Part shown: piece after piece, positions 49,401 through 63,100 of the stretch
How positions within the stretch are numbered: position 1 is the first letter of the stretch
Layout of the letters: each line of letters begins with the position of its first letter
Source of the DNA: Ficedula albicollis
Lineage: Eukaryota; Chordata; Aves; Passeriformes; Muscicapidae
Length of the DNA: 64,000 bases
Assembly: GCF_000247815.1 (NCBI RefSeq)
Contig: NC_021677.1
Coordinates: forward strand, 44,366,864-44,430,863
Direction of reading: 5' to 3'
Made by a program: the position numbers and the translations under genes
The notes under the pieces: model-generated
Told to the model about the DNA's origin: nothing
What the model saw: the letters and a program-made list of their open reading frames with translations, nothing else
Database searches by the model: none

Positions 49401-52380
49401 AATAAACTAGTCAATAATTTAGATTTATGAAATATTCCATTTTCTAGATCAGCTGTACAACTAAATGTGCAGAACACCACAATTAGTCTCATATTAAGGT
49501 AATTTTTTAAAATTTCCATAGTATAAATCTTCCAGTAAGAAAATTTTACTTTTTATATATGTTTTTATTCCTCCCTCTCTCCCTTTCTTATTGCTTTCCC
49601 TGCCCAGTCCCAGTTCTCTCGCTTTCTCATGAAGAAAGCATCCGAGGAAGCTGTGACTCAGAATCTTTTTAGAAATCCAATCTTTGACTCTGTTAAAGGT
49701 CACTATTGTTGTTGAACTCCTTAATTTCTGACTGCTTATGAAATCATTGACTGTGCTTTTGTGAATAATGCATATATGACTGAATTCTTTAAAGCTTTAC
49801 TTTCTTGGTGATAAAGCCTTTTTCTCCCCTTGAATGTCACTGCAAAGGAGTAAACTTCAAGTGAGAACATGAGTTTTTTTCTTTTCTTAAATGTACCTTC
49901 AGAATAAAATAAAGATTAACTTTTTTTAGCTGACATCACAAAAATTAAACCTATTCATTTCATAAATCCCAACTTCATGATCAAAATTAAGTCAAGTCAG
50001 TCCTCCCTTAGGTACACATTACTATTCCACTCATCTCTTTTCTGCTATTATTAATCATAATTAATTTTTCTTGTAAGTCTCAGGGCTGCTACACATGCTG
50101 TAAGTAACAACAAAAACATTTTAGAAGTGTAATATCAAAAGAACTTAAAGAAGTGTTTGTGTTTGACATGTGTGGGGGAGCAGGAAGAAGAGTGGGCAGC
50201 CACCATGGCACACAATTATTTTAAAATATATTAAGTTCCCCACTCTTTGGATACCTGGCCTGAGGAATGACAGATATGAATGCTTTGGAATTCAACATAT
50301 TTTCCTCTTTGTCTCCTAGTATAGCTGAGATCAGCCTGAAGTTTTTTATTTTTTCTCTGTCCACTGGATTATATTATTGCTCCATTTGCCACTTCATTAA
50401 ATCAATCATTTAACAGAAGAGTCTAGGTAACTTACATTTTAGGAGCAGAAGGAGATGGAAACCAAGAAACATGGGAACTAAACAAATAAAATAACATTTC
50501 CATGGCATGTGCAAAAAGAAGCAGATTCTGTGCTGGACAACATGGGAAATATGAGATATCTGGATTAGCGTACCACGCAAAAAAATATATGGGATGTAGG
50601 ATGAAAACACCCAAAAACTGTGGAGATACGCACAGTCACAAGGTGCAGAATGAAACATTTATTTGGCTGAAAATATCCCAGATAGGTCATGGTTTATTGA
50701 TGCCATGTTTCCAGCTTGCTTTCTTGTTTTTCAGGCTAATTTTTTCCACCAGGAACTACTCATCTGTGGTGTGTATAAGTGCACTGTAGAGTATACTGAG
50801 CTAACTTCAAGAATGTGTTGCACTTAAAACCAACCTGAATGATCTGGAAGGACTGAGAGCTGTCCAGATCCATCTCGTATGGGCATGGTCGCTGAGGGCA
50901 CTGTGTGTTTACAGAGTTAGATTTACAGCACAAAACCCACAAAATCCAGGGATGTAACATCAGATTCTGCAATAAATTACTCTCATTTAAAACTTATAGA
51001 ATGTCAAAGCTTTCGGTAATTATGATTGGTAAATGGAAACAGCATGGAAGAAACACGAAGAATGAAAAAAAAAAACCAACCTGCTTGAAATGCACAGTAA
51101 AAATAAATCTCTGCCACTACATTTTTGTCAGTAGCATACTATATGTTCTTTACTGCTATTTGAGGTTAGCTATTGTCTTAATTTCTTTTGTTTTTAGCAA
51201 GTAAAATTGCCTAACATTAGTACTGGCAAATAATTTAATAATGCAGCTAGGAATCTTCACACAAAACATGATTAATTTCATTCATGTCTTAAGAAATTAG
51301 GAGAGTCCCCAATGAAGCTTTGACCTTGGGGCAACATCTGTGTCTAAATATGAAGTGTTCAAGTGCCTCCATCTGTGCCTGTCCTCATCTTGGCAAAGAG
51401 GAGCCAGAATGCTGGTGTTGCATTACACAACTGGAACAAAGTGGGAGAAGCAGCTCAGAACAGGAGTGCTGACCCCACCAGTCTTCCACAAACAGTCAGG
51501 ACTGACAGCAGCAACCTTCTTGATCCATTTATACCCTTCCTTCTCCTGAAATAGCAGCTTCTCTGATGGGGCTGCTGATGTGGAGTGGGAAGGCTGTAGA
51601 TCCATGAATGGACTGTGCTGTCAAAGGCATCACAGTTTCACTGTGCCTGTTCCTCCAAGTGTATGGAAATGCTAAAATTAGAATTTAGTTACTCTCAGCT
51701 CTGCTGCGTGAGGAGTGTGAAATGATCTTAATTTTAGAGCTCCATTACTCATAGAAAATATTTCTGTAGCTAGAGATGACCAGTTATGTATTTATGCTGT
51801 TTTACTGAAGACATTTTCTGATGAAGTTTGGAGGTAAAAAAGATAAACAAGCAGGTTGAGCAAGGCAATATGGTTTTATTTGTCCCTACAAAGTAAATTA
51901 CAGTTACCCTTGCAACAAGTTATACTAGCACATAATGGAGAAAATGCATATATTATAGAAAGATAGAGATAACATTTAAGGTAAAAAGGATGGAACTGCT
52001 GCAGGGAAATCACTTTCTGTGTTGTTCTGCAAAGAAACCAATGTTACCAAAAAGCTTCTGCAATTATTAAAGGATAATAAAACAGTAGAAGCGCAGATAG
52101 CGATATCAGGTACTAGTGCTCCATGTTTTACAGTATTTCCCCAACTGTGAGTCCACTGTCGTGAATAATAAAGTGTGCCCTGTGGTTCATTACCTCTGTG
52201 ATCTGACTCAGATTTCCATAGCTCTTGGCATCCCAATGCAAATGGTTAATCCTTTAAGCTTTGTAGTTCAATTCATCCCTGTGTTATTTTTTGAAACAAC
52301 CGGTTTGTCATCTGTTTATACAATGTGGAAATGAATTTTAATTGCCTCACATAAATTCATGACAGAGTACTTTATCTTCT
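46476..52380. other. Long repeat-free non-coding stretch
   Basis: In nearly 6 kb I recognise no gene, RNA or transposon. There is a low-complexity taaa/aaat run near 48,765-48,800. Open frames here are all below 100 codons with no domain. Confidence 0.45.
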
Positions 52381-53119
52381 TTTTTTTTTTTTTTTTCCTT
52401 AACAGCAGTGCTCAAACTTACATTGCAAAGATTTTTCATTAAAAACTCTTTTAGTCTAGAGTGTATTTGGCTGACTGGCTCCCCTGCAGTAACTAGAAAG
52501 AGAAAAAAAGGAAAAGGCTCCTTGTCAGTGCTTGATGGGCCTCATCTATTGATTGTTTTTGTTTAATCCAGAGTAGTGTTACTTTAATAGTACAGTACAA
52601 TAGGCTGATCTTTACAACTTTCTGATAAAAACAAAAGTATGAAAATCATGATAATTTTGTTGAGGCTCACAGTCTATGGGAAAGCACAGCAGTGCTCAAA
52701 CTTACATTGCAAAGATTTTTCATTAAAAACTCTTTTAGTCTAGAGTGTATTTGGCTGACTGGCTCCCCTGCAGTAACTAGAAAGAGAAAAAAAAGGAAAA
52801 GGCTCCTTGTCAGTGCTTGATGGGCCTCATCTATTGATTGTTTTTGTTTAATCCAGAGTAGTGTTACTTTAATAGTACAGTACAATAGGCTGATCTTTAC
52901 AACTTTCTGATAAAAACAAAAGTATGAAAATCATGATAATTTTGTTGAGGCTCACAGTCTATGGGAAAGCTGAAGTGGGGTGAAAGTATGAAAACCATGA
53001 TAATTCTGTTGAGGCTCACAGTCTATGGGAAAGCTGAAGTGGGGGCAAGTTTAGACCAGAGAGACCTTTTTTCATTTTAGTGGGGGCAAGTTTAGACCAA
53101 AGAGACCTTTTTTGCATTT
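52381..53119. repeat. Cascade of four overlapping tandem duplications
   Basis: A 284 bp unit at 52403-52686 is repeated at 52687-52970, with one A-run length difference as the only change seen. The end of the second copy (about 52917-52980) is repeated with a few substitutions at 52981-53044 (64 bp). The end of that is part of a 41 bp pair, 53038-53078 and 53079-53119. A T16 run (52381-52396) lies just to the left. Each event reuses the right end of the previous one. Confidence 0.93.
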
Positions 53120-53184
53120 TTTTTCTGTCATTTTTTGTTCTCAGTCTCATGCCTTCAATACAGCAGTGGAAATCGAATGCAGGA

Positions 53185-53390
53185 AATTATTCACAGTCTC
53201 AGAAGATGTAGGACAAGGATCAGTGACCTGAGGCTAAGGAAGGAAATGTTTAGGCTAGGCATTAAGAAGAGATTTTGAACTGTATGTGCCAAATGGCTAA
53301 ACTCTTGAGGGAGGCTGTGAAAGCTACATCAGTGCTGCTATCAGAGGTCAGATAGGACACTAGTGGGTAGCAGGAGGTTGGACATAATGA
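53185..53390 (+). mobile_element. Possible very degraded CR1 fragment
   Basis: Weak colinearity with the CR1 3' region is visible (aggacaagg..., ggctaggcattaagaagaga, gggaggctgtgaaagct). It is too diverged for certainty. Confidence 0.35.
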
Positions 53391-54052
53391 AAACAAAGTT
53401 TTCTCATAACTTGGTCTCCCCTGTTTTCAAACATAGCTGTACTGGGTTTTGAGTCTTATATACAGGCTGACAGGCACAGATGTCTACTTTTTGTTTTTTC
53501 AGGTCTGACTGGCCACTCAATCAACTCACTTTCTCACGCAAAGCTGACCCCTGCTACAATATGTGAACAAGAATTGCTTCAGCATGAATCTTCTAGACAT
53601 GCTGAATTGTACATTTCACTCTTAAAGCACATTTTGGCAATCACAATTCATATGTGAGATTAATGCATATTTTCCTTTGTGTGAAACTAGATTTGAAGAT
53701 AGCAAAATTCTGGAGTGATAATGAAGCTACAAATACGACTTGCTTTCTCACTCAAGCCTATCTTTGGTGCTGGAATGATAAGTGCTGCACGCTTAGAATA
53801 TCAACGGGTTTAGCTAGTTTTTGAAGGCTTCATGAATAATCAGAAAAAAGTTTGCTCAGGAGGACAAATCACAGCAAGAACCTTAATCTGGAGCACCATG
53901 AAAACTCATCTGAAAGGTTTCAGATTAATCCTGGTATGTGATGTCGCTAACATGAGCTATTACAATAGCTGTTTAAATGTCTTTTGTGCCTTTAATACTT
54001 TGAAGATTCATATTTTTTTCTGTGAATGTAAAGCTATTGCAACTATAGAACT
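53391..54052. other. Non-coding stretch
   Basis: No gene or known repeat is seen. Confidence 0.45.
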
Positions 54053-54183
54053 CTGGAATCATATAATGGTTTAAGTTGGAAGGAATCTTAAAGAGCATCT
54101 AGTTCAACTCATCCACCATGGCCAGGGACACCTTCCACTAGACCAGATTGCTCAGAGCCCCATCCAGCCTGGCCTATCTGAAC
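54053..54183 (-). mobile_element. CR1 LINE 3' end, antisense
   Basis: Plus-strand order is 'gaatcatataatggtttaag', 'ttggaaggaatcttaaagag', 'catctagttcaac', 'gccagggacaccttccacta', 'gaccagattgctcagagccc' and 'catccagcctggcc'. This is the inverted 3' terminus of a CR1 with one diverged octamer. Only ~130 bp remain. Confidence 0.9.
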
Positions 54184-54826
54184 ATAACTTTGAGAACGGT
54201 ACTAAAGAAAGCACAGGGCTTTGACGCTTCAGATTATTTTTTCCTATAATAGAAGAGATATTTCTAAAAGTTACCAGATGTTCTGTTAATTGAATCCTCT
54301 TAGCTCTTTTTTGTTTTGTTTTGTTTTGTTTTAAATTGGACTTCTTAAAAATAAATGGACTATCTGCCCTTATTTTTCCAATATATTTTGTCCACAAGCT
54401 TATGAAATTTGCTCCAGTGTAAACACTGGAAACTGGCATTATGTGGCGTGCAGCATATAGATTTAACTTGCTTTCCTCATGCTTCCTTGACTTTCAAGCA
54501 CACCTGCTACAAATTCCATTTGTGGAATGAAATACATCAATAAATCAGAATCTTTGCACCAGATTTTGCGGCTCATCTGCCATATGGAGAAATGTTAAAT
54601 GAAGAGTTTAAGGCAGAAACATTTGTATAACTTTCATGTATTTCATAACTAAATCAACTCTCATACTGTGAGGTTGATATATTAATCATCCAGTACTGTG
54701 TCTGCTGAAGAAACACTCTGAACCAAGTAAATTTCAGAGGGGAGAATAGATTTTGCATGAGCTGAATTTTAATTGGTATAGTGTTAGTTCTTGGTATTGT
54801 AGTTCTACCTATTTAAAGAAGAATGT
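54184..54826. other. Non-coding stretch with a (TTTTG)n run
   Basis: A short ttttg repeat (about 54,308-54,332) is present. No gene is seen. Confidence 0.5.
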
Positions 54827-54924
54827 GATGGCACACCACAGGAATATTTCATTACAAACTGCTTTAGAACACTATGATGCCACACCACAAGAATATTTCA
54901 TTACAAACTGCTTTAGAACACTAT
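54827..54924. repeat. 49 bp direct tandem duplication
   Basis: Positions 54827-54875 and 54876-54924 share 'gaatatttcattacaaactg' and 'ctttagaacactat', with two substitutions. Confidence 0.93.
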
Positions 54925-55640
54925 TTCAGTCTCATGCCCACTGATTTTGTTTGTGGTAGAGAGGAAGTGACCCAATATATCAGAATATTGTTAAGGTATG
55001 GTATTGAAACAAAATATATCAATGAACCAGGACTAAACATTTGGACTTTCAGTATTTAGAAAGATGAGTTGCAGAATCAAGACATAGGCTGACTTACTAA
55101 AATTGGTTCTTTTTCTAGACATCCTGTCTCCAATTGTTTCTTTGAATATAAAAAAACAAAAAGCAAATCAAACAAACTCTTTGAGGAACAACATAAAGAC
55201 CTGAAATGTGTCCAGTTGCTGAACTCAAATATGTATAAGTTAATCAGTTGAATCTTACTGAATTATGTGGACAAAATAAGAAAAGCTGAAACGGTAAAAC
55301 TTGAACATATTATAAAGAGAAAGGAGAGACAAAAAGAAAGCTAGCGTAATGGAAAAGGTACATCAAAAATTCTCCCATCTGAAGCAAATACCATGTTACC
55401 AATGTAAAACAACAAACTAGAAAGTGCCCCAGTAAGCCAACATGAATTGAATCTTGTAGGTACTTCTGAATCTTGACAGTCTTTTTTCAGCCACACAGGA
55501 TGCTAAAAGATAACTTATTCTGACTTGCAGTTAACTAATTTGTTTAAACAAGGATTGGAAAGTTTGATGTAAATGCAAAGATGTTGCAACTAATGCGTGC
55601 ACTGCATTATGGACAATTCACAGGCTGACAAAGTTGATGA
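54925..55640. other. AT-rich non-coding stretch
   Basis: No gene or known repeat is seen. Confidence 0.45.
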
Positions 55641-55850
55641 GCAATTCAGGTTTGAAGGGAGCTCAGCATCTCTCCATCTCACCTTCCTGCTCTAAGCAGG
55701 GCCAGTTGTGTTGGCAGACTACCTTGCTCAGAGTTTTGTCCAATCAGGTCTTGAAAACCTTCTAATATCAGAACTGCTCCACCTCTCTGAGCAACCTTCT
55801 CCACTGCTTGGTCCTCCTCACAGTGAAACTCTTCTGAGTAACCCGTCAGT
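55641..55850 (-). mobile_element. CR1 LINE fragment, antisense, old
   Basis: Plus-strand order is 'cctgctctaagcagggccag', 'ttgctcagagttttgtccaa', 'tcaggtcttgaaaacctt', 'ccacctctctgagcaacctt' and 'cctcacagtgaaactctt'. This follows the inverted CR1 subtype with 'ctcaaagcagggccag' and 'cagggccttgtccag'. It is noticeably diverged. Confidence 0.82.
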
Positions 55851-57034
55851 GTATAAACATAAAAATCTGCTTAAGCATAGGGCAAGCTGCAGCTAAATAA
55901 AATGAGATTTGATTTTATGAGGGCATATTATTTAACTTTTATTGTCCCATAAAGTAATAAAAAGCATGTTTTCCTTATCATTTATTTATTCAGTACAAGA
56001 ATCTGCCTTGAAAGATCGAAGTGATGAAAGGATCCATGGTCCTGCATTTGTGAATGCTTTATTCTCCATAAAACTTAACTTATTACACAGGCGGAAAAAA
56101 TACTAGAATTCTCTGTCTTGGTTTTTTTTTTGCGGTAGGCAGGCACTAGCAACAGATGGAAGATGCATTTATTACCTTGTATTTCCTCACCAGTAAAGTG
56201 ATCAAAGACCCTGCGTTAGGAAAAAAAGTCAGTTTAAACGCATTGCTTTGGAAAAGATTCAAGAGCTTCACACAGGCATCTTTCACTTCCAAATTATAAA
56301 CCTTCACAGTTTCTCTGCTAAACACCTGAAAGTTTAAAACAGTTGATCAACAAATCTTGAACCAAGAATGTGATTCAAGATGAAATTGTTACAATTTCAT
56401 TCATGTTTATCTTTTATTCCCGGAGTTAAAAAACAGTGTTTGAAATGCACTGCAAAAAGTGGAGATAGGCACCAAGACATCTTACATATTTAGAAACATC
56501 AGTAAAATGGTGCAAGTAGCAGCAAAAAAGGGGTGGATTTTACAAATGGGCTTATTATTCAAAAGAAAGAGTAAGGTTTTACAGATATATAAGTAAGATC
56601 AATTTTTAAATTATTATTTTGAGTTTTAACTTAAAAAAAAAATTTAACAGTTTTAACTGAAAAATACCTGGTTACCTGTTTGTAGATATTATGGCTTCAA
56701 TCCAAAAATTGATTAAAAAGCCAGTGACTTACTGTTAATCAGTGTTAACAACTTTCTAAAAGGCAGTCTGGGATAATAGGTTAGGAAGAGCTCTGTCTAA
56801 TAAGAATAAAATTTTGTGATTTCATACTAGGCAGATAGGATGCTGATAAATTTTCTGGACTGTTGCTGGACAGAAGAATCATTCAGCTGTACGTGGGAGA
56901 GCTGCTGAAGACTGGACTGTGGTGAGTTTGAAGTGCAATAGTTTTGTTATGTGGCTGCTTGTGCTCCAGACTAAACCAATGATCACATCAGTGCAGCACT
57001 GAAAGATTGTACACCTGGAGTTACTGTTATTGGT
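55851..57034. other. AT-rich non-coding stretch
   Basis: No gene or known element is recognised. Confidence 0.45.
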
Positions 57035-57445
57035 GCCTGTGAGAGCCTACCTGGAAGAGACCCTAGACAATGCTAGAGGAATAAAGTAGGTATTTATTAA
57101 AAGGACACACCTTGGGCAGTAGAAGCTCCATGCAAAATGGACGACTCATCACAAGTTTTCACTCTTTTATAAATTTTGGTTCATTTACATATTGGAGTTA
57201 ATTGTCCAGTTACAGCTACAGTTTACACAGTCCCATCCTCTAAGTTTGCTTTCCTCAATTCACCTTTGTTTGTACTCTTTGGGCCTGAAGCTGCAATGGT
57301 GTCCTTGGTTCTCAAGTTGGAAAAGGGTTGTTTTGTCTAACTAAACTGTGAAGAGAACTTGGCAGCACTTTATATGAACTTCAGAGTCACACACTAAGGC
57401 AGTACAGAATCTAAAAAAATATGAAAGCTAAAACTTAAGGCATCA
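57035..57445 (+). mobile_element. Passerine ERV LTR-like segment
   Basis: The segment contains 'aataaagtaggtatttatta', 'ggacacaccttgggcagta', 'atcacaagttttcactcttt', 'tataaattttggttcattta', 'catattggagttaattgtcc' and 'gaagagaacttggcagcact'. This matches a common passerine LTR layout as I remember it. No internal retroviral genes flank it, so it would be a solo or truncated LTR. Ends and target-site duplication are not resolved, and orientation is provisional. Confidence 0.5.
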
Positions 57446-57664
57446 TTATGAGTGGACAAAACACTACACTTGAACCTTTCCATACTACCAGTCAGTGCTA
57501 AATATAGAAAATTGTCATGTTGAGAATCAGTAGATTAAAGAGCAGTTATACAAGAAAAACAAGAAGTTCCACTGCTTGAAAAAAAATTGAAAACTGAACA
57601 AAACTGAAGACCCAACAAAATGTCAGGAAACTTGTCCTAAGAGTTGGTACTTCATTCTCAATAC

Positions 57665-57846
57665 TGCTCTTTATTATATCTTGCTCTGTGACTGACTTTG
57701 GCGCACCATTGTAATAGTGCTATTTGTGGTACTGTTTCTCTGGTTTGATATAATGCTGCTCTTTGTTATATCTTGCTCTGTGACTGACTTTGGTGCACCA
57801 TTGTAATAGTGCTGTTTGTGGTACTGTTTCTCTGGTTTGATATAAT
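57665..57846. repeat. 92 bp direct tandem duplication
   Basis: Positions 57665-57756 and 57757-57846 both run from 'tgctcttt.ttatatcttgc' to 'ctctggtttgatataat', with three substitutions. Confidence 0.93.
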
Positions 57847-59780
57847 TGAAGTTACAGAGCAACTACAATCAGAATCACCCTTTCAGTGCTCAGCAACACT
57901 GCCAGTTTTGGAGAGTGAGAGGGTGCTGCCCTTTTATATTTATTTCAGACAACTAGGAAATAAAAGTTAAAGTGAGAGACAGGAGTCAAGGTATGTCGTC
58001 AGTGATTCCCACAATTACATCAGAGGTCATCAAAATAATTACTTTTAAAGAAATCTGTCCTCAAGGGCTATGCATCCTGCTCTCTCCTCTCAGGAATTTG
58101 TTTTTTGTCTTTTTAAAAACTGGAACCACTGTGTATTTTTTCACATTCAAATTCATGGACAATATTAAGACATCACTTTTTTCAAAGGACAGCTGCAGTG
58201 AAAAATCCAAATTGGGTGCTTCTGTGTTTTCAAATCCATAATTCTTTTCCAAAACCTTGGATTCAGAATGTCCCCTAGTGAAAAGTGGAGATACCTGAAT
58301 CCAAGCCAGCCATCACTGATTTATGCCAGGTAAAGTTTTGGTCTCTTTGTGGGTTTAGTATTAAAGGCAAACCAATAGTGTCAAATAAATTCATAACTCA
58401 ATTTTACTTTTCTTGATCTGTGATATTCTCCAGACATTGTGTGTTGCATTCTCAGTGACCTGATATTTTTTTTCCTTTTTCCTGTCATTTCTGTGTCCTC
58501 TTAAGCTTTTACTCACTGTCTTATGCATTGCCTGAGGTAGAACGTTTTCCCTTCCTCCACAACTCTCTCACATTTCGTATTCTTTATCCTTTCACATCTA
58601 TATTTTTTTAGTTTATTAGTGCAACCCTTGAGCATTATGTTCTATCTCAACCATTTTCAGACCTCTTAAATTCACTGGAGGGGACTGTGATCTGATCTAA
58701 GTAAATGACAAAACATATGGAAAGGCATTTATGATTTATTTTTTATTTTCTAATGCCATAGCTTGTTTCTGTGTTCTCTGCAACTCAGCCTGCTGGCTCT
58801 CTGGTTTCATTTGAAGCATCTGATTTCTTTCATAGCTAAATGTAGCACCAAATGCTCTCCATTTCTTAATAACTGTAATGATGCAGTACACCTTGATTAA
58901 AAATACGTTAGTGGAAAGGAAAAAAAAAAGGAATTTTTTTGCTTACAATGTAGAAGATTTCCCTTGGTCCATACAGAAAGTTTTTTATGTGAATTTATCC
59001 TTGTTTTTCTTTCCTTGTCTTTAATGGGATAGTCCTATCCTTTCACATATTCCTTGAAAGCAATTAAGCCATAGATACATAGGAAATACAGGTCTTTAAA
59101 GCCTGTAAGAGAAGCCAGTGAAAGTTATATAATATTACAATAATTGATCACAGTATGCTAGTGTACCAGCACAACTTGCTAACTGTTATATCTACTTCTA
59201 TGACCAAATGACTGTATTATTCTATTCTCCATTTCTATTATTTACTCTCCAGCAGTTTTGCAGATTCTTGAGCTTGATATGGCTTCTGAAATCTGATATA
59301 TCTTTGGAGTTCTGTGAATATAATTATATTTGTGAAAATTTCAATCTGCCATATCATGAAAAGTATCTCTAAACTTCTAAAAATAAATTATTCTCTACAC
59401 ACTGAAATTTTGAAGAGAGATAATAATTTTGAGGCATTAATCTAAAACATTGTCAAAGGATAAATGAAGATAGGAAATTATTTACCTCGATATCTTAGTT
59501 GCAATATATCTCATAGTCTCATTTTCTAACTAAATGTAAAACATAAAGTTTGTCTAATGCTAGAAAAATGGGTAAAGACTCAGAGACTGGGATTAAAGAG
59601 ATGCTGGGACATCTAAAAACTCCTGAGATTGAGACTGGTTGGGAAATCTCAGAGAATCTCCCTTTTCATGAGCTTTCACATACACTTAATTTGATTATTT
59701 TGATTTATTCATTACATAGTCTAAGGAAGCTCCATAGTGCTACTGTACACAAGAAAATGAAGTACACCTTTAATAAGCTC
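57847..59780. other. AT-rich non-coding stretch
   Basis: No gene or known element is recognised. Confidence 0.45.
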
Positions 59781-60138
59781 TTTATTCTTTGTGGCATGCT
59801 ATTAGTTTATCCAGCTGTCACTTGTTGTATATGAGTGTAGAAACAGCTGGTGGAAGCTGGGAATTCAAAAATATATTTATTCTTTGTGACATACTATTAG
59901 TTTATCCAGCTGTCACTTGTTGGATATGAGTGTAGAAACAGCTGGTGGAAGCTGGGAATTCAAAAATATACTGAATGATTTGTTTGGAGCAGACTGAATC
60001 AGGAAACTTTATTCTTTGTGGCATGCTATTAGTTTATCCAGCTGTCACTTGTTGTATATGAGTGTAGAAACAGCTGGTGGAAGCTGGGAATTCAAAAATA
60101 TACTGAATGATTTGTTTGGAGCAGACTGAATCAGGAAA
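59781..60138. repeat. Three-copy local direct repeat (truncated-full-full)
   Basis: Copies lie at 59781-59876 (96 bp, lacking the right third), 59877-60007 (131 bp) and 60008-60138 (131 bp). The first and third copies agree over their shared 96 bp, while the middle copy has private substitutions (gtgacatac for gtggcatgc, ttggat for ttgtat). Confidence 0.94.
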
Positions 60139-63100
60139 TGTGTAAAAAAATAATGGTGACATTGAATGTTTTGATTAATAGTGGAATTCACAATAATTAA
60201 TGATTATTCCATTGAGAAATGTGTGATAAATTAAATTTTCGTCAAAATAAAGTGTTTGCTAGGACAGATTGAGACCCAGAATTTCACTTGCAAAAATTAC
60301 TACAGGATTGCTTCTGAATTTCTGTTATATCAGGTTTGCTAGAAGGACTGGTGAAGACTGTTAATCCTTCCATGACTGCAAAGCATATTTTTTCTCTTAA
60401 CATGTCAAAAACGATGTGTAATGATTATAACCTTATTAGAAGAGAATTATAAAGTGAAAAACTGTATTTGATAGAAAGCATTCAATACTTTCTCAGTAAA
60501 AAATTATTTTATGGGCTTATTTTTGTTTTATTGGTGACATTATGCCTAATATCTTAAAATAAAGAATGGAACAATTGAATACAGACATTATAAGACTTAG
60601 TTGATAAAAGAAATATTTATGCAAAATGTGTTTAAGCTGGCAAAACTTCCCTTGATTTTGAAATCAAGTAAAGAATCGGATTTGTTTGTCACCTAACACT
60701 TTTGATTTCAGTACCTGCATTATGCATACCAGACTTCTTTTCAGCCAGAGGACAGAAATAAGGACCTTTAGACGAAAGTACCCAGAGGTTAGGACTGTTT
60801 TTTTATATCTTCATCTAGACACAACAGGTTTTCTTAATTTATTATAGAAGAATAGCCTTTTATTTAATTCTTTATCAATAATTTTGCCCTGGATAGCTAT
60901 GTAAAAATACCTGTAGTATGTTTCTAGGGGAGAAAAGACTTACAATATGATTGTCTCCCTAAAATTTATAAGCAAAGACTTAGTACTTCTAAAACTGGTG
61001 GTATTTGTTAATGTTTTTCCCATTAGACTGTTTTCCTGACATCAATATTTGTGTTTAAATAGTCACATAGTACATAAAATAGAAATAGAGCAAAATCATG
61101 TGTATATAAAGTTTTCAGAAATTTTAGTTAGAAAGTGATGTAAATAGTTTTTAGCCTCTAGCCTGTGTCATTTTGCTTGTCATTCTACTTTTTATTTTCC
61201 CCCTAACGATTAAATCACAAACCTCACTTGCTTAATGTTCAATCAAATATTTGTCTTACAAAGACACAATTTACTAGTTCAAACAGAAATAAAAATCATG
61301 TACTTCAGACAGCTGTTTACACACTTACTTTGATTCTCTCTGGGATACATATATAATCTAGATTCCTCCTCCCCTACTTATAATCAGGTAATTAATAGTT
61401 AGTAATTTAGAATTTCCTTTCTGAAGACTTTCTAATGTTGATTTGAATGTATGAATACAGATGAGTTTGTATATATATTTATAAGATAAAATATAACAAA
61501 AAGGAGGAAGCCGTAGATAAAACATTAGCTCTATCTGAACTGCAGTGCACTTTATGGCTGAAATCAGATGCTTAACTGTTTGGAACACAACATTTCAAAG
61601 TTCAATGTACACTAGCTCTTGAAGCAGCTCAAAAGAGCTCCTCTGATTGCCTCACATACACTGAAAACTTAAGGCCTCAGACAGTCTTTCAAGAGAGAAC
61701 AGTGGTTTTAAACTTTCCAAACAAAGTCTGCGATTTACTGAAGTGCATTGTTCAAATAAAACCACATTCTGCTGACCAAGACAGACACAGACAGTTCTGG
61801 CTGTGAAACCAAGAGTGCTGAACCTTGTTTTCTCTACCTGTAGATAATGGTATCGCTCTCTGGGTGAGATGTTGTCCTACAAAATTTGAGAAGTTGGCTA
61901 TGGTCCAAATCAAACATGCTCTGCAGGCTCTCTTTTTGGCATCTGCACTCTACTTTACAAAAATCCAAGAGTGAGACAGAAAAAATTAAGGAAGTCATGA
62001 TGCTTTAAATATCTGACAAAGCTTGATAAAACCCATGACCTGCCTGTTTTTCTGCCTGGAATGTCAGCAGAGAGCCCAACTGTGGAGAAGTCTGAAGCAT
62101 TGCTCCCAAAGGTGAGTGAACCTGGCTGGTTTCCCGAGTCTACATTGGAAATAACTGCACAGCAAAAGCCTGTTTAAGATTTTTCTTACTGGCATTTATA
62201 TGATTATATATTTAGAACTCTATTAACACAGACACTAATTCACTGGGAATGAACTAATCCCATTTCACACTTTGAATTTACGGTTGGTGCCAAAGATTGT
62301 AAGCTTAGTTACAGGATTTTATGGAGCAGTCTGTCATTCATACATTTATTTCTGGTGGTGCTGGTGGGGATTTCTAGAACACTTGTAAGAAGGTTAGTCC
62401 TATATATTTAGCAATAAACCAGGTTGTACTCATTTCTTAGAGGTTCTTGCACGATTTCTCTTTACTCTTTCATTATCTGAACGCCACCAGATCTGCAAGG
62501 ACTGTTCTTTGAAGAAAAGATACTATGAAGGAAAAGAAAAGATTAAGGAAATAGCATTTCTGGGAAGATATAAGAATGATAAAATAACACAAAAAGTCGA
62601 TGGGAGATGGTTTCTTTGTTTAATCTTTGTTTTGTCCTCTAGGAGTAGAACTCCCAGTTTGCTGCAGAAATAGTCTTTGTAAAACATTACAGAAGACATT
62701 CAGCAAATTTAATGAATAGTTCTGAATTCTAGGAATAACTGCTCAGGCAAATATAGAAGATATTGTAATTTTCTATGCAAAATGAACAAGGCCTTCATGA
62801 CACGCAGAACCCCTTCATATACTAACTCATTATTATTAGAGGATACACTACCATTGTGAAAAGGACCAGTGAGGAAATGAAATAAGGGTTATTGAGCGGA
62901 CCAACAATGGGGTTTAATGCTCTTAAATCCATATATACTTTGTATATATTATTTTCATACTGTTTATATGGTTATTGTATCTGTTTCTGTGAGTTCTTGA
63001 GTTTCCAGATATACATGTCCCTGCTTCAAGACTATTTGGTAGTATTCTTAGAGACAAAGCACATTAATCACATGTTCAATTTTCCTTAGTTTCTAGAACT

